This document shows positions 39,311-49,545 of a DNA stretch of 64,000 bases, in pieces; the stretch's first letter is position 1; each line of letters starts with the position of its first letter. The stretch lies in the NCBI RefSeq assembly GCF_024713975.1, contig NC_091112.1, positions 11,152,501-11,216,500 on the forward strand, written 5' to 3'. This DNA is from Paralichthys olivaceus (taxonomy: Eukaryota; Chordata; Actinopteri; Pleuronectiformes; Paralichthyidae). A model generated the notes under the pieces. The model searched no databases and was not told the origin of the DNA. It saw only the letters and a list, made by a program, of their open reading frames with translations. The position numbers and the translations under genes are program-made.

Positions 39311-40849
39311 TTGATCTTTGAATTTCAAAGTTGGTGGTGTTGATTAACTGCCGTTTACAGCAGCAAACTACAGTGACACAAGCTGCACTGAACAAAATGG
39401 AGTAAAAATATGGGCTTCTGATTCAGGTGGCCAGAAATGTTTGTGGGATGCTGCAGCATGCAGGTTGACTTCCTGTGTCACTTTGCAGAAACCCACAACA
39501 AGCAGTAACAGTAACAGTGCATATATATTACGTTAATGTGTAACAGAGTCCATTATACACAAAATCTTTGTAAATACTTCTGTCCTGACATTCAGAGGCA
39601 GCATCCTAAAGACCAATTGCACCACAACGGCCTTAATATCCCAGAATTCTTTGCACTTCTGTGACAGACTGTTTTTTAAAAGAGACCCACGCGTTTAGCA
39701 ATTCTCCCTTTTCCTGCTTTAGCTAAATGTTTAAGGTGCTTCAAAAATCTCAAACTCGAAGCTAACAACATGAACAGTGGCACTTACAGTAACACACAGC
39801 TCAATGATTCTGTGTCCTGTAATGGCTGCTAAGCCAAGTCGATTGAACATTGATGAGTCATGCACGCACAAGCCTTTTCATTTAAGATATATTATCCCCA
39901 TATACAGACAAGATAATATAATGAAGAATGCTCTGGTCCCAAAATAGCTTCTGATGAAATCACTTCAATACAAGTCTTTAGAAAACATCATACTCTGAAC
40001 ATGACCGCTTAGTGTTTCTCGAACTGATTAAAGGCAAGAATCCAACCGGTAATTTCAAATTAAGGGTGAAAGTAAATGATTGTGGAGCTGTTTACACATG
40101 GACCTATCCTGGCCTCTGATTCTCTGACTGTAAACACACATTTTTGGTGTCTATTTAAGAAATGTCAGTTTCAGGTGTAAACTGAGGGTGTTGGTTAGTA
40201 TAGCTTTAAGTCATAAATAATGTAAGTACATCAGTAAACAAATGGCTATTAACATATAATGTTTCTTAAATGGTCGATCACAGTCTGTGCTGAGAGATGT
40301 TTTTTGTGTTTGTCTTCTTTCATGACTCCATTCCAAGCACATCAGCCGGCAATACGAGCGTCCCTGGCCCCGGGGGTGGGGAGATAGTATCTGACTTTGC
40401 TGTATTGAGCACTGAAGCACTTATTTAGTATTATATTATTGGAGTTGGGTTAGGTTTTTTTTTATTATTTCATTTGAGTTTTGCACTTCTTTATATTTGT
40501 GTAATTTAATCTGTTAACCATCAATGTGTTTCAGTTTAGCTTCTGATTTTGCCTAAGCAATTAAAAAAGCAGCTGATTATTATGAAAGGGTAAGGAAGTT
40601 GGTAGTTAGGTTTAGTTCATTACTTTTAATAACCTTTAGTCAAAAACCACATCCTGCAGGTGCCACAGGTGTCAGGTTCCGTGTGGAAGCAATGTGCTGA
40701 GGGTGTCGCTCCACCGACGCCCTTTCGAAACAGGTTCGACACACCCGCTAGTAAAACACTTTATGTCCCTCAGCTGGGAGAAAATACCTGAGCCTACCAC
40801 TGCTTAAACCATATTTATTTGAAAGAGCTGCTGCACCACGTAGACGGGT

Positions 40850-41088
40850 CATTTGTCGTTTGTCATTTCTTCCAAATGTAACTTCCTTGTTCCGCTGAAC
40901 ATACGCGGCTGAGGCGCAGGCGAAACAAGAAACAGGAATTGATCCTCCAGCGACGCAAAGCCGGAGCAACAGGTTGGTCTGATCGGGTCTGTAGCTGAGC
41001 ACGTCGACCTCTTTAGGTTGAGTGGTTGTAAACTCACAACCGACGCACAACCAGCAGAGTAGACAGACACGTCCAGCCCCGTGGAAAG
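40850..41088 (+). promoter_or_regulatory. Promoter and 5' UTR exon of fucosyltransferase copy 1
   Basis: A CpG-richer patch ends at the donor GTGGAAAG|GTGAGA (intron starts 41089). The exon end, GTCCAGCCCCGTGGAAAG, resembles those before copies 2 (ATCCAGCCCTGGTACAGG then AAAG, ends 45816) and 4 (GTCCAGCCCTGATCCCGTCA then GCAAG, ends 51915). This supports one duplicated non-coding first exon. The exon start is not known. Confidence 0.6.
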
Positions 41089-42063
41089 GTGAGATTAGAC
41101 ATTTCAAGTTGTTTGTAAAGTTGATTGTGCTGTCGATTCATTTATAAACTATAGACAGTCCAAGTGTTAGTCATCTCGCCTGTGAATATTCTCTGTCAAA
41201 GTTATTTAAGAGTTGCTTTTAGATGCTAAATAGATAATAATTCATTTTCTGTTCTGAATCCCACTTCATTATATCATGGTCAAGGCCTGAAGCCAAACCG
41301 AACATGTCCTAAGCAAAAATAATATGAATATGGATATGTATATAATTATAATCACTAACTACATATGATGAGGAAATCGATCACATTCTTTACTGAAACA
41401 TTACTAGTGGAAAGAGCTGTTGAGGACATATAAAATCATAAAGACAAAGTTGGACTGGCCTGCTAAAGTGCCATCAATTTCTATTTTCAACAGCAAAATA
41501 GCTTAAGCTTGTTTCAAATTGCAGCATTTAAATATAAAAATAAATAAATGTTAAAATAAAAGGTGAAGGCGTATGAATGCACCATCGATCTGTGTACATT
41601 GATGAATATATTAATGGCTGGAAATACTCAAGTGACTTTCCCAAACTCAAATAATTAAGTAATTTCCCAGATGTTTATTTATATATACTTATTAATAAGT
41701 TAGAAATAATTGTGTGTTTAGAAACCTGATAATCATTCTGGTTGCACAGCAACGAAGTGGCTCCATACAAGCACTTCACACATTGCACCACTATTTATTA
41801 GAGGAACATTTTGAAATTATGAAGAAATTGGGCAGAAATTATGTTCATTAGGTTTCAAACAAACCCGTACTGTAGTTAATTTGGCTTCTCATGTTACATT
41901 CAGTTTTACAATATATTTGTAATCAATTAGAACCTTAAATGGTGTGATGACTTATGTGTCAGTTATGTGTAATATTAATAATTGCCATGACGCCAACAAT
42001 CTAACAAGGAAATGTGTCTCCAGTGATTGTGATGATGGTTTTCTCTTTTCTTGCAGTTTCGAA

Positions 42064-43185
42064 ATGGCTCCCATTCCCACTTTTACTTTTTTGCGGGCAT
42101 TGCAGAAAGTGATCATTGTGCTAGCTGCAATCATAGTCCTCTTTTCAATGTACTATAAGTCTTTTCCATCTCCAACATGTCACCCTCCCCCAAAGGGACT
42201 GACAAAGCATACCAACACGTCAATGTCTACAACCACCCCAAGCAACCTCGCAGCGACGGAGAAGACTAACAAACCTGTTGTGCTGCTTTGGTTTTGGCCT
42301 GATGGAAAAAAATTTGATTTCAAACTCTGCAAGGATTTAAACATTAACAGCTGCCATCTGACAGATGATAGATCCCTCTACTCCAAAGCTAATGCAGTTG
42401 TGATGTTTCACAGAGATATCAAAGATGACCTGTCCAACCTTCCCACTACGCCAAGGCCCAAATTCCAAAGGTGGATCTGGTTTAACATGGACCCACCCAC
42501 CCGCACACGCAAGATACCAGGAATCGAAGCCTTTTTTAACGTAACCTTGAACTACAGGCGGGATTCAGACATCCCTGCTCGCTGGCAACTGACTGTCAAG
42601 AAGAAAATAGATGATGAATTTGAGCTGCCAAAAAAAGAGCTATTGGTTTGTTGGATTGTGAATAAAACTGACCTCCACACAAAAACAGAGGCTAGATACA
42701 GCTACTACCATGAGCTTGCAAAACATGTAAAAGTGAACATCTTTGACAGCTCCTCTGCCGAGAACTCGAAGGGTGAAAACTATTTCATAACCATTAGTAA
42801 ATGCAAGTTCTTCCTTTCCTTCGAGGATTCAATACACGCAGATTACATCACAGAAACATTCAATGGTCCTCTTTCAGCGGGCACTGTACCAATTGCTTTG
42901 GGCCCACCTAGAGCAAACTATGAGAATTTTTTCCCAAGTACTTCCTTCATACACATTAATGACTTTCCTGATGCCTTTGGACTGGCTGAGTATCTCCTCA
43001 AACTGGATGAGGATAATGAGGCTTATATGAAATACTTTCAATGGCGGCGATTCTATAATGTCAGACGCCATTTTACTGAGGAGAATCAAGAGTTTGCACA
43101 TGCTGTCTGTCAGGCATGTCGTCACATAGTCTTAACCAATGAGTACAGAGTAATACTTGATGTGTACAAGTGGTACTTAATTTGA
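42064..43185 (+). CDS. fut9-like: FUT9-like alpha-1,3-fucosyltransferase, copy 1
   Basis: Single coding exon, 373 aa. The acceptor TTTTCTTGCAG lies 7 bases before the chosen ATG; an upstream in-frame ATG exists at 41,944 but falls in the intron. GT10 Golgi enzymes add fucose from GDP-fucose to N-acetyllactosamine, making Lewis x-type glycans. Visible parts: short cytosolic N terminus, signal-anchor helix (about 13-34), Thr/Ser-rich stem, conserved WFWPDG, DRSLY, KFQRWIW, NYRRDSDI, CKFFLSFEDSIHADYITE and PPRANYENF blocks, and a C-terminal CQACRH..YK.Y tail like FUT9 (359 aa in human). It is the most diverged copy of the cluster. The lysine that follows the conserved glutamate in the donor motif (EK) is threonine here, so activity may be altered. 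FUT9 is the best family match; orthology to a named fish paralogue is not established. Confidence 0.88.
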   Translation: MAPIPTFTFLRALQKVIIVLAAIIVLFSMYYKSFPSPTCHPPPKGLTKHTNTSMSTTTPSNLAATEKTNKPVVLLWFWPDGKKFDFKLCKDLNINSCHLTDDRSLYSKANAVVMFHRDIKDDLSNLPTTPRPKFQRWIWFNMDPPTRTRKIPGIEAFFNVTLNYRRDSDIPARWQLTVKKKIDDEFELPKKELLVCWIVNKTDLHTKTEARYSYYHELAKHVKVNIFDSSSAENSKGENYFITISKCKFFLSFEDSIHADYITETFNGPLSAGTVPIALGPPRANYENFFPSTSFIHINDFPDAFGLAEYLLKLDEDNEAYMKYFQWRRFYNVRRHFTEENQEFAHAVCQACRHIVLTNEYRVILDVYKWYLI

Positions 43186-44333
43186 TTCTCTCATTTTCAT
43201 AGTTAAGCTTAAGATATGTCTAATCTTGCATGTGGGAATGCATTTCTTGCTCTGTAAGAGATTGACTCTTGTATATTTTTGCAATGTATCTATTTCTTTA
43301 ACAAACTGTTTTGTATGTTATTTCTGGAGTGCTTAATAAGTTCTTAATGAAGCTATATGCACTACAGGTCTAGTCTGGTCTACTTCATTTTTATTTCTCC
43401 CTGCAGTACACTCAAAAAGAAATTCACTGGTTCAACTTTGAGGTAACAACTTGTATGGATCATTTTAAGTAGTCAACTCTGGCATTGTTGAGTAAATGCT
43501 ACAAGTCTTTGACAGTCATTCTATCCCAATTACATTAAGCTTTCAAATTATTGCATTGAAGTTCCCCTAACTTCTTTACTTTATTAAAATCCTAATTTTT
43601 TTATATCAATTATTTGTGTAGCTACAGTAAGAACAACAAATAGCAATTCCAGTTTAATATGGTCAGACTTTTTATAGTAAACACTGTTCAAACAATTCTA
43701 ACCGTTAACAATTATGTTCACAAAATATACATGCCCAGCCACTTCCTACAATACTTGGAAAAAAATAATAAATGATGGTGCTTAGCTGGTTCCTCATCCC
43801 CAAATGAGATAGTCTTCATAAAAGGCCCTTTAGCAGCCATTTTCAGAAGTCACTGAAGGATAAACACAAGTGTGATGGTGTGATTTATAATGTAAATTAT
43901 GGCTCTGTTCTGTTTAGATGGGCCATGGACCTGGTATTACACATGCTCACTGGAGTGGCTTTGACTCACTAAATAAAATAGTACCATTATAATATTATCC
44001 CTGAGTTTACCCTTCTATGATGTGTCAAAATGACGGCAGGAAAATCAAACGTGCGTTTGAGTGCCTCAACTGAACACAGAGTCCAATATTTGTATGCTGT
44101 CACCATGAAATTGCCCTCAAACAAAACAAAACAAATATCATGGATTACATCCTGAACTTAATCCTGCTCTTATCATAGTCAAAAAGTAGAAAAAACCTCT
44201 GTCCAAGGTAACACAATTCAAAATAACAATCTTTACAATAAACTTGCAACTTAGTGTTAACAGTACAGCTGCTGTGTTTTAAACAACACCACAGTGCAAT
44301 ATTTCCTTGTGATTAGTTTTTTAGGACAGCAGT
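43186..44333. other. Spacer between copy 1 and the 44.3-kb gene fragment
   Basis: AT-rich. About 43,400-43,510 reads CACTGGTTCAACTTTGAGGT and TTTTAAGTAGTCAACTCTGG, the ACTCAA/TTGAGT-rich style of common teleost repeats. No exon seen. Confidence 0.45.
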
Positions 44334-44798
44334 CTATGACATTACCTCCGGGCTCGCCTTCAGACCATCTAGTCCAAGGAATATCTTTTGAAATACCTCA
44401 AATGTTTTCATCAGTTCTTTTGATTAGCTGAGGTGGAGCGCATATATCAGCCCATTAGCAAAGCACAGGCTCTTGGTACATTCAGGTCTTTCAGGACTTG
44501 TGTCCCCTTGATCACTATCTTTGCACGAGCTGTGTCAGACATTATGGCACCTCTGCTGATGACAATCTTCATCACCTCATCTGTAGCCTGCACTTCACTA
44601 TCCTGTAATAAGTAGGACGGAAAATATTTTAGTGTTTTAAGTCATCATATTTAAAAACGAGCAACACAAAGTACAGTGGACTGTTTGAACATTAGTGTTT
44701 CTTACCAAGTGCTCTTTGAAGAGGTCCTCCTCCTTTTCTCTGAGAAACACCACCAGATAACCGAGAGTGACCTCTCTCCTTCTTTCTACTGAATTATC
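44334..44798 (-). pseudogene. Fragment of a multi-copy, uncharacterised teleost gene family
   Basis: Two exon-like blocks on the minus strand, 44798-44706 and 44602-44334, each with proper AG and GT borders and in matching phase. The first reads like VERRREVTLGYLVVFLREKE; the second continues DSEVQATDEVMKI, later VLKDL, ALLMG, IYAL and KTFEVFQKIFLGLDG. Fish genomes carry many uncharacterised proteins ending in an IYALNLSYPKELKYTFEVFQ-like segment, and this matches that C-terminal part. The reading frame is broken in more than one place and no upstream exons were found. Function unknown; it may have spread with a mobile element. Confidence 0.5.
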
Positions 44799-45391
44799 CT
44801 GTGAACAAGAAATAATATTTTACAACTGCACATCCACAGAGTGAATAACATATTTTTATAGGCTTCGCGAATGTTAGTGTCGCCCTTGGGATTTTTCCAT
44901 TGGCTTTTGGATTATGCTCCAGGTTAACATGGCTTGACATCACTACCAATGCCAGCTTTAACTTAAAATGCAGTAAAACACTTATTCTCTTACCTTTGCA
45001 CTGGCAAAACCGACGCTACATAAGTTCAGTGCCACATAACGTAATTTTACTCCTGGCTCAGCTTGTTAGGCAAGCTGCAAACAGTAAGGGAGTGCATTTC
45101 TCAGTTGTTAGATGATGCAATCCTTTTGTTGATTTTTCAAGGGTTTTTTGACAGACAAAGAAAACAGGGCAGGTGTCAGTGATCCACTGAGAAAAAATGA
45201 CAGCCTACTAAGAAAGTATCCCACATTCTACAAGCATGGCAGTTCTAACTCTAACCCCAGGACAAAGTTTCTTTAGTAAAAGATTAACTTAAAATGAACC
45301 TCTTTAACAAGTGCTACTCCTCTGAGCAAAAGGCAAAAGGCTGATCCCCATTCCAGGTGCATGCTTTCACGTGTTGAGTTGCTTAAAGACA

Positions 45392-45550
45392 TGTGACAAA
45401 CTGCAATTACCAGTTTCTCAGTTTGTTGGTTACCTGTCAGGAGAATTTCAATAATCTACCAGGACCTGTTTGTCTTTGTCAGGCAACATCAGTGTTTTGA
45501 TAGGAGCACAAAACATGTGACAAACTGTAGTTACCGGTTTCTCAGTTTCT
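45392..45550. repeat. Pair of ~33-bp direct repeats
   Basis: ACATGTGACAAACTG followed by TTACC.GTTTCTCAGTTT occurs at about 45,392-45,425 and again at about 45,513-45,547 with a few differences, about 120 bp apart. It lies just upstream of the copy 2 first exon. Confidence 0.7.
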
Positions 45551-45656
45551 TGAGGTCAAATTTCCCCATGTTTGCATGTTGCATGCTGTGTGTGGGACCA
45601 TAAATGAGAGGAGGAAATAGGAGGAGGAATACTGTATACTGTACATGATAGGGAAA

Positions 45657-45694
45657 TGTCAACACATTGGTGGAGAACCACCAATGTGTTGACA
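45657..45694. repeat. Perfect 17-bp inverted repeat (hairpin)
   Basis: TGTCAACACATTGGTGG (45657-45673), a 4-base loop AGAA, and its exact reverse complement (45678-45694). It lies about 90 bp upstream of the copy 2 first-exon segment. Confidence 0.9.
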
Positions 45695-45739
45695 CACCGG
45701 TTTTCTTAGCTGGGTAAAAAGGTGTGGACATTGACTATT

Positions 45740-45816
45740 TTGGATGTATTCTTTAATCTACCTACAGAAGCTTGCCGGAGTAGCAGATACACACATCCAG
45801 CCCTGGTACAGGAAAG
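45740..45816 (+). promoter_or_regulatory. 5' UTR exon of fucosyltransferase copy 2
   Basis: A segment ending CCAGCCCTGGTACAGGAAAG with donor GTAAGG (intron starts 45817) matches the first-exon ends of copies 1 and 4. The start is uncertain. Confidence 0.5.
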
Positions 45817-46255
45817 GTAAGGGAAAAAAATTATGTCACTTGTATTGAATTTTTTTATATAGAAACTACATTTAATGTTCTGTAATCTAATCTTATCCCT
45901 CATATAAACATATAAACTGTGAACAAGCATAGGACTTTCATCAAGTGAATGTTGAGTCAGTATTTTTTATTATTTGTCTGATGATGAACAAACTATTATG
46001 AATTTATACTGACAGAAATAATGGATACTGAAGGAAAGAAGTCAAGGGGTCAATTAGACTGGAATTTATAATCATGAGAAATATTAAATAGAGTGTGGAT
46101 CATTTTTGTGAGTGTCTAGTTTTTTTAACTTCCATTTATAGCCACAGTCTGTTCATGTAGTTATGAGCTGCAGTGATAGAATAAGAAAGTAAAAGCATTT
46201 GCTGATATGATGCTGTTATCAAACAGATGACTGATGTTTCTTTGTTCTTCCACAG

Positions 46256-47058
46256 ATGATACAATCCTTCAGTAAAACTTTTTTCCTGGCAAACTTGGCT
46301 GGTGTTGGCCTTATCTGCTGCTTTATTTCCTTCTTTCTATATTTTGAACCTGAATCCACTTTGTGTCCATCTACATCCGGTCATGGAAAAGCTAATGAAG
46401 AGCCACTACCTGAAAAGCCTATTGTCCTGCTTTGGTTCTGGCCTCTTGGTGTGAGGTTTGATTTGAATTCCTGCTTGCCTCACTACAACATTGATAGCCC
46501 AAGAAAGACAAACTGGTGTGTTGGATTGTCAGTAACAACAACCCAGCTACTGGAACAGCTTCAAGAGAGAAATATTACAGAGAACTGTCCCAACACATAA
46601 AGATTGATGTCTTTGGTGTTGCTTTTACAGGGCACCAATTAGAATATGAAGACTATTACCCAACCCTCGCTAGTTGTAAATTTTATCTCTCATTTGAGAA
46701 CTCGCTCCACAAAGACTACTTCGTAGAGAAGGTCAACGGGCCCCTCGTAGCAGGGGCGGTCCCTGTAGTTCTGGGTCCACCAAGAGAAAACTATGAGCAG
46801 TTCCTTCCCAGGGGTTCCTTTATTCATGTAAATGATTTCCCTGATGCTAAAGGACTGGCAGAGTTTCTGCAAGGCCTGGACAAGGATCATGATGCATACA
46901 TGAGTTACTTTGAGTGGAGAAAGCATTATGAAGTCATTCTTCATCTTTTGACAATATACAATGAATTCATTCATCCTATCTGCCTCGCCTGTGACCACAT
47001 CTCAAAATACAAAGAATACCATGTTATCAATGATCTTTATGGGTGGTACTTTTCATGA
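46256..47058 (+). pseudogene. FUT9-like fucosyltransferase, copy 2 (deleted)
   Basis: Acceptor TTCCACAG abuts the ATG as in copies 3 and 4. The N-terminal anchor, stem and FWPLGVRFDL block are intact. At about 46,498 the sequence jumps from the equivalent of 53,644 to 53,925 in copy 4. The 280 bases lost encode DRSLY, the RPYFQKWIW block and YRRDADI, and because 280 is not a multiple of three the frame shifts and soon stops. The rest of the catalytic domain ([31 protein letters not shown], the C-terminal tail to the stop at 47058) survives in the other frame. The junction shares GC between both sides, which fits end joining. No functional enzyme is expected. A poly(A) signal remains at 47480-47485. 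Confidence 0.9.
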
Positions 47059-48160
47059 AAACTACAAAAGCAAAAGTCCAGCTCCATTCATTCAGCAGAC
47101 ACTGGTTTAATCTGTCTTCACTTGCCGCCTATTTATGATTCGTTCAGATGATCCAGTAGGACCAGTTGAGATGGAGACAAAGATGCTTCAGACTGTTTCA
47201 GTGCAGAATTTGCTTTGAATTTTCTGTCATGTAAAATCTTCATTCTTGTTTTCTTTAAGTGTTTTACAACAGTCAACAGTGGAGGAAAGGTTGCTGCATT
47301 GGTGCTAGGTTTAAATATGAGTTGTTTTGGTTGATCTAGATAGGACTAATAGATAAGTAAACATGTGACTATCTACCACCATCTATGAATTTTACAGGGT
47401 CATGTTGAATTATGCTGTTACATTGGTTTCACTTTGTAGATGTAATACTTTTACTTAGTTTATTACTTTATCAAACTGAAATAAAGGTACCCGAATGTTA
47501 TTTTATTTCTCTTTGATAGTTTGATAGGTTTTTCTATCAGGGGTATTTGTACAAATCAACAAAACCCTTTATGAATAATAAAGGGTAATAAAGGGAGCTT
47601 CCTCATTTCAAGGATGACTTTGTATTTCTCAATCTGGATGTTCGGAAATTATCACAACCAGAGCATCAATTGTTTTAAAGTCAATCTGCTCAACTGCCTA
47701 GTAGAGCATTGATTAGTCAAATTAGTGGCTGGGGCATCAGCACATGGGCCCAGCAGAATATCTACACACATATTTGCAGCAACAGTGCCTCCATCGCCAA
47801 GGGCTCCTGACAGATGTGGAGTGAATTCATTTTTTGCAATTGTAAATTCTGTGACTTCTTCAGAGTTTACACATTAGATCCACATTTTATACTTCTCTGT
47901 AACCCTTAAGGTGTTTTCTAACCACACCAGATAAAATAATGGAGATATCATACTCAGAGGAGACATAGCACAGCTTTTAGTGTTCTTTTTGCCAAAAGAG
48001 AAAATTAGATCATCTGGGACTTTAAGCCGAAATCACCCTGCTTTATGCAGTTTTTAAAAAGCATTATGAAAAACGGACAGAAAGCTGAATACGATAACAC
48101 AGAAATGTCATTAATATTAACTCATAGGTTTTTCTTTTTAAGAATCATCTTAAATAAAGA
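47059..48160. other. Copy 2 3' UTR and flank, shared with copy 4
   Basis: The first ~325 bases (to about 47,384) are almost identical to the 3' flank of copy 4 (54,485-54,804). Further out, the segment near 47,720-47,780 (GGGGCATCAGCAC..GCCCAGCAGAATATC) also resembles the copy 3 flank near 51,150-51,210. No other gene is seen. Confidence 0.75.
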
Positions 48161-48169
48161 AACTATGAT

Positions 48170-48440
48170 GTAGCGGGCGCACAGCTCTTCCAGGATGCGG
48201 TGCACGCGGGCCACACAGCCGAGAGGTTTGCGGTAGCTATGGTGCAGACGACGGACGTTCATTTCACGCTCGGAGCGAATCTCGAGGGACTGAGCCCGAG
48301 TTTCGGGAGTAAAGCGGACTTCTTCCCCAGAGGACCCGGACTCATTCGCATTGAGAGAGACGAGCGACCCGCGGAGGCACAACGATCACATGGTCAACAG
48401 CTGAGACGCTGAAGCAACTGGCAGCAATACTGACGCAGCA
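48170..48440. promoter_or_regulatory. CpG-rich patch upstream of copy 3
   Basis: A GC- and CpG-rich island in AT-rich DNA, between copies 2 and 3. The minus strand has an 86-codon open frame (48,382-48,122) beginning at a TTG, with a methionine only further in; I recognise no family. By position it may be the promoter of copy 3, comparable to the CpG-rich stretches before copies 1 and 4. Confidence 0.35.
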
Positions 48441-48881
48441 GCGGAGCGATCCAAGGGAGTGATGGGGCATTTCTCTCTGCTTATATAGACTGCCTAATAA
48501 GGTGGGTGTGTGTTATAGATGATTGTGGAGAGAGCGAGGTATGTCACATGATGTACATCACGTGATTGGAGCAGCTCAGCTCAAATTGGCTGCCTGAACT
48601 AGCTCGCAGGCGTCGCTCCATTTTTGGTTCCAAGCAGTGTTTGATTTTGTGTATCATGACATATCCATGTGGTGGCGTTTCCGGCATGTGAGGAAACATC
48701 GAAAACGTGTAAAGCAGTGATTAAAACTGGGTTGTCCTGTTGGCACAGGAGTGGCACCTGCATCTTTTTTTCAGTGCTCAAGTGGCTGGACAATAAAAGA
48801 GCCCCACCTTGTGCTGGTACTCTGAGAAAGGTGAGAACAGCATTTTTTGATGCTTTCTGTCCTGTTAACATGTCAAAATTA

Positions 48882-49396
48882 TGGAGCTTTTCAGACTTTC
48901 GGTTTGACAGCATGACTTGTTGACTTTGTGTTCAGATTGTGTATTACTAGTATGCAAATAGCCTCTGTTTGCACTTACATTTTCTCTGCTTCTGCTCAAA
49001 CTGTGATTTCTCCTCAGCTCTTGGAGGTTTTTTGTGCGACGACACTCTCAAAATTCCCTGTCCAATAGAATGCCAGGTGAAGTGTTGGCAGGGTTGTTTC
49101 ACCAAAATGTCCAAGAGCAGACAATTCACAAGTGTACAGAAAGCAGCCCAAAGTGTGGAGAAGCGCTGAAGCTTGGAGCGCAGTAAATCTGTGCAAGCAA
49201 CAATATAGCTGAGTGCAAGCACACAGTTTGAGCAGAAGCAGAGCAAATCTAAGTGCAAACAGGAGCTATTTGAGTGCAAGGGTACTTAGATTGTGCATTA
49301 CGATACACAATCTGAACATAAATACGTCATGCAATAAGTCATGCTCTCAAACTGAAAGACCACGCTCTTGAATAAAGATAAAAAAAAGCTCCACAC
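48882..49396. mobile_element. Foldback-like element with ~130-bp inverted arms
   Basis: The left arm (about 48,882-49,016) and the reverse complement of the right arm (about 49,200-49,396) share, in order, TGGAGCTTTT, GTTTGA.AGCATGACTT, GTTCAGATTGTGTAT, CAAATAGC.CCTGTTTGCACTTA and CTCTGCTTCTGCTCAAACTG. The centre is about 185 bp. No coding frame. It sits within the presumed 5' intron of fucosyltransferase copy 3. Confidence 0.75.
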
Positions 49397-49545
49397 AAAA
49401 TAACAACGACAAATAAAGTAAAAGTAGTGGAGTGTTTGTAGGTTACGCCAGTGTACTTGTTCGTTTTGGTAGAAGTCTGTTTTCTGGTTTGATTCCATGA
49501 TCATGATATGGATGATCACAACAATTTCTTTCTCTGTTTTCACAG

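Larger units (their letters stand above)
35564..40680. other. Gene-poor spacer, right part
   Basis: No gene recognised. It holds the compound CA tract at 37,337-37,429, a TG run at 38,151-38,181, a short ATCA tetramer run (about 39,183-39,202) next to a repeat fragment, and unrecognised DNA. The minus strand at 38,590-39,160 has two adjacent open frames in different phases (67 and 78 aa) with protein-like composition, but no family I recognise. Confidence 0.45.

Noticed and set aside
41944-42063. Upstream start for fucosyltransferase copy 1 (and 53,285 for copy 4)
   Set aside because: These extensions lie in the intron: strong acceptors occur immediately before the chosen ATGs, and the added residues do not resemble a GT10 N terminus.
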